Below are positions 34,636 to 43,927 of a DNA stretch of 64,000 bases, piece by piece; the stretch's first letter is position 1; each line of letters starts with the position of its first letter. The stretch lies in NCBI RefSeq assembly GCF_965204935.1, contig NZ_CBDBFO010000002.1, one strand, 5' to 3'. The DNA is from Hoeflea_A sp965204935 (GTDB lineage Bacteria > Pseudomonadota > Alphaproteobacteria > Rhizobiales > Rhizobiaceae). Both the position numbers and the translations under genes were made by a program. The notes beneath the pieces are model-generated. The model searched no databases and was not told where the DNA came from. It saw nothing but the letters and a program-made list of their open reading frames with translations.

Positions 34636-37600
34636 TTGTTCGTTTTCTTCGGTGGCCTGCTCGTATTGGTGCTTTTCGGGGCGCTGATCGGTCCTTATTT
34701 TGTCGACTGGTCGAGCTATCGACAGGAGTTCGAACGCGAGGCGGGGCGCATTCTCGGACAGAAGGTCCAGGTGCTCGGTGAGGCGGATGCCCGTATCCTT
34801 CCGTTTCCATCGGTAAGTTTTGACAACGTCGTGGTCGGCGAGAGCAAGGATGGCCGGCCGATGATGACGGTCGACCGTTTTTCCATGGACGCCGAACTTG
34901 CGCCCTTTCTGAGCGGCGAAATTCGGATTTTCGACATGCGGATCGAGAATCCCAAGGCCATCGTGCGGCTGTCACCAACCGGTGAGCTCGACTGGGCGCT
35001 GCGCAGCCAGAAAACGCTGCCCGGCGATTCACTTACTCTGGAGAACATCACCGTCAGCGGCGGTGAGGCACTGGTTCTCGATGAGCAGAACGGCCGCGAA
35101 CACTGGCTGAGAGACCTCAACATGCAGATGTCGGCGAAATCGATCGCCGGTCCCTGGAACATGGAGGGAAATGCCGGGATCGACGGTTACAGAACGGGAT
35201 TTGCGCTGACCACGGGTGCCCGGACCGATGAAGACCGGATCCGGCTGAAAGCGCGTGTGCTGCCTGAAGCGCTGCCCGTATCGGTGGATCTGGAAGGCGA
35301 TTTGCGGGTCGAAGACCTGAAACCTCAATACAAGGGAACCTTCCAGGTCCGCGCCCTCGATCCTGCCAAGCAGCAGGCGGATGCCGGAACGACGGCAAAG
35401 ACCGGCAGGCGCCCGATCTACGCCCGTGCGACCGGCATCTTTGAACTCAACAACGAGCGGCTGAGGATCGAGGACTACAGGCTGGAAACCGGCCCGCCCA
35501 ACGATCCTTACGTCGTTTCCGGCGAAGCAACCTTCGACACCGGTCGCAATCCCGAATTCCTGCTGATCGCGGACGGGCAGCAGCTCAACCTCGCCCGTAT
35601 GAACAGCGCCAACAACAATGACGAGACACAGCAGGCCTCGCTGTCATTCGGCGAGAGGATCGGCACATTGCGCAGACTGCTGGCGGCAACGCCCGTGCCG
35701 CAAATGCCGGGGCGCGTATCCGTGGCTCTGCCGGCGATCCTGGCCGGCGATACGACGGTGCGCGACGTGCTTATAGAGGCAACGCCGGATGGAACGGCAT
35801 GGAAAATCGGGCGCATGGAGGCCAAGCTGCCCGGCCGGACACAGTTCCTTGCCTCGGGACGACTGGGCGTTGGCGCCGACTTCGGCTTTTCCGGCGAGGT
35901 CATCGTTGCCTCCAACCAACCTTCCGGATTTGCCTCCTGGCTGACAGACAGCGTGGATCCCGCGATCCGGCGCCTCGAGGCCGCGGGACTTTCAGCGAAG
36001 GTCGATCTGTCGACGCAGCTTCAGCGCTTCGACGACTTGGAGATCGCTGTTGGTGCGGCGATCCTGAAGGGCAGGCTGGAAAGGGTCGTTCCGATCCAGG
36101 GCAGACCGTCATTGTCCCTCATACTCGAGGGCGATGAGGTTGATATCGATGCGCTGCGGGCCTTCACCGGGCTTATCGTCGGTGACGACCACAACAGCCG
36201 TCTTGCCGGACACGACGTCAGCGCGCGCTTGAGTGCCGGCCGGTTCCTCGCGTCCGGGGTTGCGGCGAACGACGCCGACCTGGCGCTGCGTTTGAAGGGC
36301 GGCACACTCGATATCGACCGGCTGACGATCAACGATCTGGCCGGGGCTTCGGTTTCCGGTGTGGGGCGGCTGGAAAACGTGTTTGTATCGCCAGTGGGTG
36401 ACATTGATCTGAGCGTTCTTACGGAGAGCAGCGGACCGCTCTTCACACTGCTTTCCAATCTCGGCGGAACGCATCCGGTGCTCGACCATCTTCGCGACAA
36501 TGCCGCTTTGTTCGACGAGACGACAATTGATGTACAGACACAGTTCGCGCCCTCGGGCAGCGATGGCACATCGCTGTCGTCGCGGATCCGCGGCCGTTCC
36601 GGAGGCAGTCGCTTCAATGTTCTTGTTGAACGCGAAGATGCCTTTGAGCCGCTCGATACCGGTCAGTTGTCGATTACGGCTGATGTCAGCAGCAGCGCGC
36701 CGCGCCGGCTCCTGGCGCAGGTCGGGGTCAACAGCCTGCCGGTAGACCTTTCCGGACCGGCGATCCTGGACATCCGGTTGGCCGGAGTTCCGGCGAAACA
36801 GTTGGATTTTTCTCTCGGATATGATGCGCCCGACACGCAGCTTTCGGCCCGCGGCATCGGATGGCAGGATGAGAACCGGTCCCTGCAGGGCGACTTTCGC
36901 CTGACGCTTTCGTCGAAAGACCTGACACCCTATCTCGCCATGAACGGCTACAATGTCATCGACCCGGGCTATGCCCTGCCGGTGGAAGTCCAGACGGATG
37001 TGGAAACCACTTCGCGCGACTATCGGCTGGCTAATCTTCAGGGAACGATCGGCGACAGCCAGTTTTCAGCGGATGTTGCCCTGACGCGGGGCAGCGAACT
37101 TGCCGATATCAGCGGCTCGGTGTCTCTGACCGAAGTGGATTTCGCATGGCTTGCGGAACTGATGCTTGGCCCCGGTACTGCCCTGTCGGGTGTCGAGCGC
37201 TGGTCTTCCGCATCGTTCCTGCCGCCTTTGCAGAACAATCTGGAATTCGATCTGGATGTCAGCGCGACAACGGCGCGGCTGTATTTCGGTCCGGACGCAT
37301 CGGACTGGTCCGGCAAGCTGGTATTGAAGGATAATGAGCTTCAATGGCGCAATGTGACGGCCGGCTGGCTCGGCGGGACGGTTCAGGGCATTCTGACACT
37401 GGCCAACCGGGATTCGACGGCCCTGTTGTCCGGCCAGATACAGCTAACTGATGCCGATCTGGGATCGGTGATGTGGACGCGGGCCGGTTTTCCGGTCGCG
37501 ACCGGAAAATTCGGTGTCTCTGCTTCCTTCGAAGGTGCCGGCAAATCCGTGCAGGAGGTCGTCGGGTCACTGTCGGGATCCGGCATTGTCGAGACCAGCG

Positions 37601-38502
37601 GGCTCGAGCTTTCGGGTCTCGAAAACGAATCTCTTGCTCCGATCCTGACGGCGGCGGACGACGAGGGTTTTGAAGTTGATGGCGACAATGTCAGGCAGCT
37701 GGCCGACCGGATCGTCTCGAGCGGCAACTACTATGCGGATACGGTCACCGCTCCCTTTACGATGGCCGCCGGTACGCTGCGCATGCCGAATATCGTCCTG
37801 AGCGATGACGGCGCGACTGTCCGCGGCGAAGCGCGTATCGATCTCGTCGACGAGGCGGTCGATGCCCGGTTCGACGTTGAATACGACCCCGAGGGCAATG
37901 CGCTGACCGGTGCAGCACCCGCGCTCAGCCTGGCGTTCCTTGGCCCGCTGTCTGCTCCGGACCGGTCGCTCGACGCCGCGGAACTGACGAATTTTCTTTC
38001 CCTGCGTGCCTTCGAACGCGAGCGCCGGCGGGTGGAGATCCTGCAGGCGGTGGTCCTGGAAAACCAGCGCATGCGTCGTGAAGCACTGCTGGCCAAGCAG
38101 CAGGAGCGGACCTACCGCGATGCTGCGCGTGAGCGCCAGCTGCGTGAGCGCGAACGTGAGTCCGATGAGGAAGCGCGTCTGGAGCAGGAACGCCTTGCCC
38201 GGCTCGAGGCCGAGGAAAACGCCAGAAAAGAGGCTGAAGCGGCGGCCTTGAGGGTGCGGGAAGAAGAACTCGAGAGGAGGCTGGACGAGGCAGCCCGGCG
38301 CGCAGCGGACAGGATCCAGCCATCGCCCGAGGACGATTTCATGCAGCAGCTGGAAGACGCTGTCCGGCAGGCCGATGAGCAAGCCACGCGCGGCGCAGGT
38401 GGTGCAAGCAACGTGACACGACTGCCCGTTCCGACGGAGCGTGGTGCCCAGACTGGCGGCAATCGGTTGCCGGAGCTCAATTTCGACACACTCAACAACT
38501 GA
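34636..38502 (+). CDS. Large AsmA-family envelope protein
   Basis: A protein of about 1288 aa with a membrane anchor at residues 3-22 (FFGGLLVLVLFGALIGPYF) and the AsmA N-terminal motif DWSSYRQEFEREAGRILGQKVQVLGEADARILPFPSVSFDNVVV. A long repetitive beta-rich periplasmic region follows, then the AsmA C-terminal domain near residues 930-1120 and a charged coiled coil (about 1140-1235, many Arg/Glu/Gln). AsmA-like proteins bridge the membranes and influence phospholipid transport. The start is unclear: TTG 34636 or CTG 34627, with an in-frame TGA at 34621. It stands as a single gene. Confidence 0.82.
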   Translation: MFVFFGGLLVLVLFGALIGPYFVDWSSYRQEFEREAGRILGQKVQVLGEADARILPFPSVSFDNVVVGESKDGRPMMTVDRFSMDAELAPFLSGEIRIFDMRIENPKAIVRLSPTGELDWALRSQKTLPGDSLTLENITVSGGEALVLDEQNGREHWLRDLNMQMSAKSIAGPWNMEGNAGIDGYRTGFALTTGARTDEDRIRLKARVLPEALPVSVDLEGDLRVEDLKPQYKGTFQVRALDPAKQQADAGTTAKTGRRPIYARATGIFELNNERLRIEDYRLETGPPNDPYVVSGEATFDTGRNPEFLLIADGQQLNLARMNSANNNDETQQASLSFGERIGTLRRLLAATPVPQMPGRVSVALPAILAGDTTVRDVLIEATPDGTAWKIGRMEAKLPGRTQFLASGRLGVGADFGFSGEVIVASNQPSGFASWLTDSVDPAIRRLEAAGLSAKVDLSTQLQRFDDLEIAVGAAILKGRLERVVPIQGRPSLSLILEGDEVDIDALRAFTGLIVGDDHNSRLAGHDVSARLSAGRFLASGVAANDADLALRLKGGTLDIDRLTINDLAGASVSGVGRLENVFVSPVGDIDLSVLTESSGPLFTLLSNLGGTHPVLDHLRDNAALFDETTIDVQTQFAPSGSDGTSLSSRIRGRSGGSRFNVLVEREDAFEPLDTGQLSITADVSSSAPRRLLAQVGVNSLPVDLSGPAILDIRLAGVPAKQLDFSLGYDAPDTQLSARGIGWQDENRSLQGDFRLTLSSKDLTPYLAMNGYNVIDPGYALPVEVQTDVETTSRDYRLANLQGTIGDSQFSADVALTRGSELADISGSVSLTEVDFAWLAELMLGPGTALSGVERWSSASFLPPLQNNLEFDLDVSATTARLYFGPDASDWSGKLVLKDNELQWRNVTAGWLGGTVQGILTLANRDSTALLSGQIQLTDADLGSVMWTRAGFPVATGKFGVSASFEGAGKSVQEVVGSLSGSGIVETSGLELSGLENESLAPILTAADDEGFEVDGDNVRQLADRIVSSGNYYADTVTAPFTMAAGTLRMPNIVLSDDGATVRGEARIDLVDEAVDARFDVEYDPEGNALTGAAPALSLAFLGPLSAPDRSLDAAELTNFLSLRAFERERRRVEILQAVVLENQRMRREALLAKQQERTYRDAARERQLRERERESDEEARLEQERLARLEAEENARKEAEAAALRVREEELERRLDEAARRAADRIQPSPEDDFMQQLEDAVRQADEQATRGAGGASNVTRLPVPTERGAQTGGNRLPELNFDTLNN

Positions 38503-38530
38503 CGCGGTGAACCGCCCGAAGCGTGCCGCG

Positions 38531-38749
38531 CTAAAGCGCCCCTCCCGATTTCAGCCAGTCAAGGACATGCAGCCGCATGGCGGACGAGAGGTTGTCGTCC
38601 GGCTCCCGGTGCGCATCGATCTCAGTGATCAACGCGGCAAGCGACATGTTTTTGGCATCGGCGATGGTCTTCAGCGCCTGCCAGAATTCATCTTCCAGTG
38701 AGATGCTCGTGCGATGACCGCGAATCGTCACCGAACGTTTGCGGATCAT
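38531..38749 (-). CDS. Ribbon-helix-helix domain protein
   Basis: A 72-aa protein (MIRKRSVTIRGHRTSISLEDEF...) of the ribbon-helix-helix_4 type: a beta strand RTSISLE, helix A EDEFWQALKTIADAKN and helix B SLAALITEIDAHRE. It is encoded in many Rhizobiales just after DUF4169 and sspB, as here; it overlaps the DUF4169 gene by 4 bp. Likely DNA binding; targets unknown. Confidence 0.8.
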   Translation of the reverse strand: MIRKRSVTIRGHRTSISLEDEFWQALKTIADAKNMSLAALITEIDAHREPDDNLSSAMRLHVLDWLKSGGAL

Positions 38750-38952
38750 GATTTGGGTCGCGCCGGTTTTCCGTTCGGCGTCAAGCGCTTCTGGCTGTGG
38801 TCCGATTGCCGCCGTTTGTTTATCAGGTCCGTTGCGGCTCGTTCGGCCTTGGTTCGCCCGAAGGAGATGCGGTTCTGCTCGGCAGCTTCCTCGCGTTCCT
38901 GCCGTGCCTTGCGTTTCCGGTGACGGCGAAGATTGACAAGTTCCGCCGCCAT
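38746..38952 (-). CDS. DUF4169-family small protein
   Basis: A 68-aa, very basic and mostly helical protein (VNLRRHRKRKARQEREEAAEQNRISFGRTKAER). It matches the DUF4169 family, which in Alphaproteobacteria lies between sspB and a ribbon-helix-helix gene. Its ATG directly follows the sspB stop. Function is unknown. Confidence 0.8.
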   Translation of the reverse strand: MAAELVNLRRHRKRKARQEREEAAEQNRISFGRTKAERAATDLINKRRQSDHSQKRLTPNGKPARPKS

Positions 38953-39516
38953 TCAGTTCTTCTTGCGGAACGCGTCCAGTGAGACAACATCGGCGCCGGA
39001 CTTGTCGTCTTCGTCCTCGCTATCGGCACTATTGGGCTCGGCCTCCGCCGTGGCGGCGGTGTCGTCTGCTTCCGCATCCGCATCCGGCTCGACCGTTTCT
39101 TCTTCCGGCTCGGCGAGGCCAACGGTCTCGGCAGGCAGGTCTTCGTTGTCGGCCATCATCGTGTCGAACTCCAGTTCGAAATTCACCGACGGGTCGTAGA
39201 AGCCGCGGATCGCCGCGAAAGGAATGTGCAGTTTTTCTGGCTTGTCCGAGAATGAAAGGCCGATCTCGAAATAGGTGTCAGTGACCTTCAGGTCCCAGAA
39301 CTGGTGCTGGATGACGATTGTCATCTGCTCCGTGTATTTTTCTTTCAGATAAGGCGAGATGCGCACGCCTGGTGCGTTGGTCAGGAAGGTAATGAAAAAA
39401 TGATGCTCACCGGGCAGGGTTCCCGTTGCCGCGACTTCCGACAGCACCTTGCGGATAACGCCCCTCAGCGCCTCCTGGGCCAGAATGTCGTATCTAATGT
39501 GATCCTGCACTTGCAA
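38953..39516 (-). CDS. sspB: SspB-type ClpXP adaptor (alphaproteobacterial)
   Basis: A protein of about 185-187 aa that binds ssrA-tagged peptides and delivers them to ClpXP. The SspB fold is at residues 1-125 (DHIRYDILAQEALRGVIRKVLSEVA, then HHFFITFLTNAPGVRISPYLKEKYTEQMTIVIQHQFWDL). An acidic tail rich in Glu/Asp/Ala ends in SGADVVSLDAFRKKN, the likely ClpX-docking part. The frame opens at TTG 39516; GTG 39510, 8 bases after GGCGGA, is the likelier start. The tmRNA gene that makes its substrates lies just upstream on the same strand. Confidence 0.88.
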   Translation of the reverse strand: MQVQDHIRYDILAQEALRGVIRKVLSEVAATGTLPGEHHFFITFLTNAPGVRISPYLKEKYTEQMTIVIQHQFWDLKVTDTYFEIGLSFSDKPEKLHIPFAAIRGFYDPSVNFELEFDTMMADNEDLPAETVGLAEPEEETVEPDADAEADDTAATAEAEPNSADSEDEDDKSGADVVSLDAFRKKN

Positions 39517-39593
39517 CTTCCGCCAATTGTTTAAGTACCGTGATACACATCCTCGATTAGTCCCTCAATATAATGGATGAAATTATCCTTCAT

Positions 39594-39631
39594 AAAGAGA
39601 AAAGTGGAGGCTTCTGTTGCCAGGTGCCTCC
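39594..39631 (-). terminator. Terminator of ssrA
   Basis: Stem GGAGGC and GCCTCC (39606-39611 with 39626-39631), read on the minus strand, is followed by the T-rich stretch ACTTTTCTCTTT. It lies right after the last tmRNA helices. Confidence 0.6.
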
Positions 39632-39935
39632 GGACCCCGCCTGACCGTGCGACCGGTCAGGAGTTTAATTGAAGCTGTCGCACCGCATTAAGCGGCGAGA
39701 CGTGCTTCCGCATAGTTGTCGTTTGCAACTATTGAGTCGGCCCGATAACGGCGGAACCATGCCGGGCAAAAAGTTGATCTTTACGCCCTCGTCGATCCTG
39801 TGTCGCCCCCATCACAACCGGCTCTTGTCTTGAGGTCCAGCCGTTTGTGGTGGAGGCGCCGGGTACTGCCCCCGGGTCCGATGGGTTTATTGCATCTTCC
39901 GTTTATTGCCATAGCTGCCTAAACAGCCCTTTAAA
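39606..39935 (-). ncRNA. ssrA: Circularly permuted, two-piece tmRNA
   Basis: On the minus strand the acceptor piece comes first and ends in CGCCTCCACCA (CCA at 39850-39848). An intervening segment follows (39847-39811). The coding piece begins GGGGGCG at 39810, which pairs with CGCCTCC as the 7-bp acceptor stem. The tag frame runs from 39726 to 39688 and reads ANDNYAEARLAA and stop. This permuted order, with excision of the intervening segment to give two RNA pieces, is the alphaproteobacterial form. A TATATT -10-like box lies near the 5' end. The outer ends are approximate. It rescues stalled ribosomes; SspB/ClpXP degrades the tagged products. Confidence 0.93.
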
Positions 39936-40085
39936 TATAAGACCTTATGCGGTGATTGAAAAGGGTCGTGCCGATCTTCGGCCGAACCGCGAAATTGCAG
40001 GCTGCAGCTTTCACGATCGACCCCGTTTTGCGTGCCGGCCGGTGGGCTTATGATGGTTCGGCGCGAATCGGTGCGGGAGCAGGAC

Positions 40086-40880
40086 ATGCGGCAATATCAC
40101 GATCTTCTGACACGGGTCCTTGAGACCGGCGTGGACCGGGGCGATCGCACAGGAACCGGGACGCGCTCGGTCTTCGGCCATCAGATGCGTTTTGACCTGG
40201 CGGACGGTTTCCCGGTTCTGACGACCAAAAAGCTGCATCTGCGGTCCATCATCATCGAGCTGCTCTGGTTCCTGAGGGGCGATACGAATGTCGGCTGGCT
40301 GAAGGAGAATGGCGTTTCCATCTGGGACGAGTGGGCGGACGAAAACGGGGAACTCGGTCCCGTCTACGGCTACCAGTGGCGGTCCTGGCCGGGGCCGGAT
40401 GGCAAGGCGATCGATCAGATCCGCAATGTGGTCGACACGATCAGGACCAACCCGAATTCGCGGCGGCTCGTGGTTTCGGCCTGGAATCCGGCCCTGGTCG
40501 ATCAAATGGCGCTGCCGCCCTGCCACTGCCTTTTCCAGTTTTACGTGGCCGAAGGGCGGTTGTCCTGCCAGCTTTACCAGCGCTCCGCGGATATTTTTCT
40601 AGGCGTGCCGTTCAACATCGCGTCCTACGCGCTGCTGACGATGATGATCGCGCAGGTCACCGGGCTGGAGCGAGGCGATTTTGTGCTGACGCTGGGTGAT
40701 GCGCATCTTTATGCCGACCACATGGAGCAGGCGCACCTCCAACTGACCCGCGACACAAGGCCGCTTCCTGTCATGCACATCAATCCCGAGATAAAGGATA
40801 TCTTCGACTTTGCGTATGAGGATTTTACGCTCGAAGGCTATGACCCGCACCCGCACATAGCGGCAAAGGTCTCCGTATGA
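40086..40880 (+). CDS. thyA: Thymidylate synthase
   Basis: A 264-aa cytoplasmic enzyme making dTMP from dUMP with methylene-tetrahydrofolate. The active cysteine is C146 in LPPCHCLFQF, the same number as in E. coli; the dUMP-binding arginines are in NSRRLVVSAWNP and RSADIFLGVPFNIASYALL. It has the short Escherichia-type length. The ATG at 40086 is at the conserved N-terminus (MRQYHDLL). It overlaps folA by 4 bp, so dTMP synthesis and dihydrofolate recycling are coupled. Confidence 0.97.
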   Translation: MRQYHDLLTRVLETGVDRGDRTGTGTRSVFGHQMRFDLADGFPVLTTKKLHLRSIIIELLWFLRGDTNVGWLKENGVSIWDEWADENGELGPVYGYQWRSWPGPDGKAIDQIRNVVDTIRTNPNSRRLVVSAWNPALVDQMALPPCHCLFQFYVAEGRLSCQLYQRSADIFLGVPFNIASYALLTMMIAQVTGLERGDFVLTLGDAHLYADHMEQAHLQLTRDTRPLPVMHINPEIKDIFDFAYEDFTLEGYDPHPHIAAKVSV

Positions 40881-41413
40881 GCCGGCCGGACGATGGCAGT
40901 GATGTCGAAATCACGCTGGTGGTGGCTGTGGCACGCAACGGCGTGATCGGGCGAGAGGGCGTGATGCCCTGGCGGCTGAGCACCGACTTGAAGCGGTTCA
41001 AGGCCATCACGCTGGGCAAACCAGTGGTGATGGGGCGCAAGACCTATCAGTCGATTGGCAAGGCGCTTCCCGGCAGGCATAACATCGTCGTGACCCGCGA
41101 TCCGGCGTTTCATGCCGATGATGCGGCGGTCATTTCTTCGCTCGATGCAGCGCTTGAAAGCGCCCGCAAGCAAGCAGCAGCCGACGGACAGTCCGAGATA
41201 TGTGTGATCGGCGGCGGCGAGATTTACCGGCAGACCCTGCCTTTGGCGCACAATATCCACTACACTCGGGTAGAGTGCGAACCGCAGGGCGATACGCTAT
41301 TTCCGGAACTCGATCCACAGGTGTGGAGCGTATGTGCGGAAGAGACCGTACCGGCCGGAGAGAAGGATACCGCGGCAACGATCTACAGGCATTACAGGCG
41401 GATAGGTGATTAA
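40877..41413 (+). CDS. folA: Dihydrofolate reductase
   Basis: A 178-aa NADPH-dependent reductase regenerating tetrahydrofolate after ThyA. Family motifs: VVAVARNGVIGREGVMPWRLSTDLKRFK, with the catalytic aspartate D37; GKPVVMGRKTYQSIGKALPGR (cofactor loop); CVIGGGEIYRQTLP. Its ATG overlaps the thyA stop. Slightly long at the N-terminus compared with the usual 160 aa. Confidence 0.95.
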   Translation: MSRPDDGSDVEITLVVAVARNGVIGREGVMPWRLSTDLKRFKAITLGKPVVMGRKTYQSIGKALPGRHNIVVTRDPAFHADDAAVISSLDAALESARKQAAADGQSEICVIGGGEIYRQTLPLAHNIHYTRVECEPQGDTLFPELDPQVWSVCAEETVPAGEKDTAATIYRHYRRIGD

Positions 41414-41622
41414 CCGCGCTTTCAAGCCGCGTTGAAAGCGGGTTGTTAAATACCTATAACCCCAAATATGCCCACTTGCCTGAGCAGGAATATGCCTTGA
41501 CCTTGTTCCATGGTCGTGCAAATCGATGCGGCGAGACAGGAAAACTGCAAGTATCAGCCTTCGTTGTTCGGCAAGAATACCGAAAATTCAACGAATTGAG
41601 CTGACGAACCGATGAGGAATCA

Positions 41623-42708
41623 ATGCCCTGGAGTAACCAAAATGGCGGCGGCGGAAACAACCAGGGTCCCTGGGGGCAGGGGCCGCGCGGACCGCGTCGC
41701 ACGGGAGGCGGCGGCGGCACGCCACCGGACCTTGAAGAAATCATCCGCCGCAGCCAGGACCAGCTGAAAAACGCACTTCCCGGCGGTGGTGGCAGCAGCC
41801 CGATCTTTATTGCCGTTATCGTGGTCGGCCTGGTGCTCTTGTGGTTGTTCCAGGCGATTTATACCGTACAGCCGGACCAGCGCGGTGTCGTCCTTCTCTT
41901 CGGTGAGCCGAAGGATGAGATCTCGCAGCCCGGTCTGCACTTCCTGTGGTGGCCGATCGAAAGGGTCGAGATGGTGCAGATTGTCGAGCGCCAGATCAAC
42001 ATCGGCGGCAGCTCCGCGCGCGGCGCGACACAGGGCCTGATGCTGTCGGGTGACCAGAATATCGTCGACGTCCAGTTCTCGCTGCTTTATGCCATCACCA
42101 ACCCGCGTGACTATCTGTTCAATGTCGAGAATCCCGAGGACACGCTGCGGCAGGTGGCAGAAAGCGCCATGCGTGAAGTGGTCGGACGGCGCCCGGCGCA
42201 GGATGTATTCCGCGACAACCGTCAGGCAATCGCCGACAGCGTGAAGACGATCATCCAGACCACCATGGATACGTACGGTGCCGGCATTTCGATCAACACG
42301 GTATCGATCGAGGATGCAGCACCGCCCCGGGAAGTTGCCGACGCGTTTGACGAAGTGCAGCGCGCCGAGCAGGACGAAGACCGCTTCGTTGAGGAAGCCA
42401 ACCAGTATTCCAACCAGAAACTGGGTCAGGCCCGCGGTGAGGCAGCGCAGATCCGCGAAGAAGCGGCCGCCTACAAGGACCGCGTCGTCAACGAGGCAAC
42501 CGGTGAGGCGCAGCGTTTCATCGCCATCTACGAGGAGTATTCCAAGGCACCGGATGTGACGCGCCAACGTCTGTTCCTGGAGACCATGGAAGATGTCTTC
42601 AGAACATCGAACAAGTTTATCGTTGAGCAGAACCAGGGCCAGGGCGTTGTTCCCTATCTGCCGCTGAATGAGCTCAACCGACCCTCAACACAGGGAGGAA
42701 CCAACTAA
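41623..42708 (+). CDS. hflK: FtsH protease modulator HflK
   Basis: A 361-aa inner-membrane SPFH/band-7 protein that, with HflC, forms a cage around FtsH. The N-terminal cytoplasmic part is Gly/Asn/Pro-rich (residues 1-55), then one membrane segment (IFIAVIVVGLVLLWLFQAIYTV), then the band-7 domain (QRGVVLLFGEPKDEISQPGLHFLWWP) and a long coiled coil. The stop overlaps the hflC start by one base. It lies 209 bp after folA, enough for its own promoter. Confidence 0.95.
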   Translation: MPWSNQNGGGGNNQGPWGQGPRGPRRTGGGGGTPPDLEEIIRRSQDQLKNALPGGGGSSPIFIAVIVVGLVLLWLFQAIYTVQPDQRGVVLLFGEPKDEISQPGLHFLWWPIERVEMVQIVERQINIGGSSARGATQGLMLSGDQNIVDVQFSLLYAITNPRDYLFNVENPEDTLRQVAESAMREVVGRRPAQDVFRDNRQAIADSVKTIIQTTMDTYGAGISINTVSIEDAAPPREVADAFDEVQRAEQDEDRFVEEANQYSNQKLGQARGEAAQIREEAAAYKDRVVNEATGEAQRFIAIYEEYSKAPDVTRQRLFLETMEDVFRTSNKFIVEQNQGQGVVPYLPLNELNRPSTQGGTN

Positions 42709-43622
42709 TGGGTAACCGTCTTCCCGTTATCGTCGTCGCAGTCGTTGTTCTGCTCGGACTTGCCTATTCGTCTTTCTTCGTCGTCCAGGCAGGCGAACAG
42801 GCGATTGTGCTCCGGTTCGGTGAGATCCGATCCGTCAAAACGGAGCCCGGGCTCTATTTCAAACTGCCGTTCAGCTTCATCGAAGCCGACAATGTGCAGA
42901 TGATCCAGAAACGCGCCATCCGGTTCGACCTGGATGACATCCGCGTTCAGGTCTCCGGCGGCAAGTTCTACGAGGTCGACGCCTTCGTCGTCTACAAGAT
43001 CACCGACGCGGAGCGTTTCCGAGAAACGGTTTCCGGCGATGTCACGGCTGCCGAGTCACGGCTTCGAACGCGTCTCGATTCGGCGCTGCGCCGCGTCTAC
43101 GGCCTGCGTGGCTTCGAGGCGGCCCTGTCCGACGCACGTGCCGCCATGATGACCGAGGTCCGCGACCAGCTGCGTCCGGATGCCGAGTCGCTCGGTCTGA
43201 CGATCGAGGACGTTCGTATCCGCAGGACCGATCTGACCAAGGAAGTCTCGCAGCAGACCTACGACCGCATGAAGGCCGAACGCCTTGCGGAAGCAGAGCT
43301 GATCCGCGCACGCGGCCGCGAGGCCAGCCAGCGCATCCGGGCGATTGCCGACCGGCAGGTCGTCGAACTCGAATCGGAAGCGCGGCGTGATTCCGAAATC
43401 ACCCGCGGTGAAGGCGACGCGGAGCGCAACCGGATCTTTGCAGAGGCGTTCACCAAGGACGAAGGGTTCTTCCAGTTCTACCGCTCCATGGAAGCCTACC
43501 GTCAGTCCTTGACCGATACGGACACGACCATGGTGATCTCGCCGAATTCGGAGTTCTTCCGCTTCTTCCAGGACGCGGCCGGAACGATCCCGGGAAGTTC
43601 GGGTAGCGCCGTTTCGCAATAG
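42708..43622 (+). CDS. hflC: FtsH protease modulator HflC
   Basis: A 304-aa partner of HflK. One N-terminal membrane segment (LPVIVVAVVVLLGLAYSSFFVV), the band-7 domain (GEQAIVLRFGEIRSVKTEPGLYFKLPF) and a periplasmic helical part with RMKAERLAEAELIRARGREASQRI. Start and hflK stop overlap (TAATG), so the pair is translated in coupled fashion. The C-terminal tail is short and Ser/Gly-rich. Confidence 0.95.
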   Translation: MGNRLPVIVVAVVVLLGLAYSSFFVVQAGEQAIVLRFGEIRSVKTEPGLYFKLPFSFIEADNVQMIQKRAIRFDLDDIRVQVSGGKFYEVDAFVVYKITDAERFRETVSGDVTAAESRLRTRLDSALRRVYGLRGFEAALSDARAAMMTEVRDQLRPDAESLGLTIEDVRIRRTDLTKEVSQQTYDRMKAERLAEAELIRARGREASQRIRAIADRQVVELESEARRDSEITRGEGDAERNRIFAEAFTKDEGFFQFYRSMEAYRQSLTDTDTTMVISPNSEFFRFFQDAAGTIPGSSGSAVSQ

Positions 43623-43634
43623 GCGGGCGACGCC

Positions 43635-43820
43635 ATGAGCGATCTTGTCGTGGCGATCGGCTTGTTCTTTGTTATCGAGGGGCTGATCTACGCATTGGCC
43701 CCTTCTTTCGTTCGCCGCATGGCCGAGGAACTTCCGATGATACCGGACCGGCTGTTGCGCATGTTCGGGCTTGCTGCGGTGGGCCTTGGCGTGTTTTTTG
43801 TCTGGATGATCAGGGGCTAG
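43635..43820 (+). CDS. DUF2065 small membrane protein
   Basis: A 61-aa protein with two membrane segments (VVAIGLFFVIEGLIYALAP and LLRMFGLAAVGLGVFFVWMI) and the DUF2065 pattern. It lies 12 bp after hflC and before degP, the usual place for this family in Rhizobiales. Function is unknown; a role with HflKC/FtsH is suggested only by position. Confidence 0.85.
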   Translation: MSDLVVAIGLFFVIEGLIYALAPSFVRRMAEELPMIPDRLLRMFGLAAVGLGVFFVWMIRG

Positions 43821-43927
43821 CGGTCCATCACGAGGAATTGGCACAGAATTGAGTGGACGCGGCGCAAATTGAACATATCTATGCGGGACAAAGCCTCGCA
43901 GGAAATGCAGTCGGGAGAGAACTCACT

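Noticed and set aside
36021..38382. Several long minus-strand frames inside the AsmA gene
   Set aside because: They mirror the coding strand of a high-GC gene. The plus frame has the AsmA motifs, the membrane anchor and the right length.
39840..39935. A tRNA gene, suggested by the acceptor-like CCA segment
   Set aside because: There is no anticodon arm. The segment pairs with GGGGGCG across a spacer and belongs to the permuted tmRNA.
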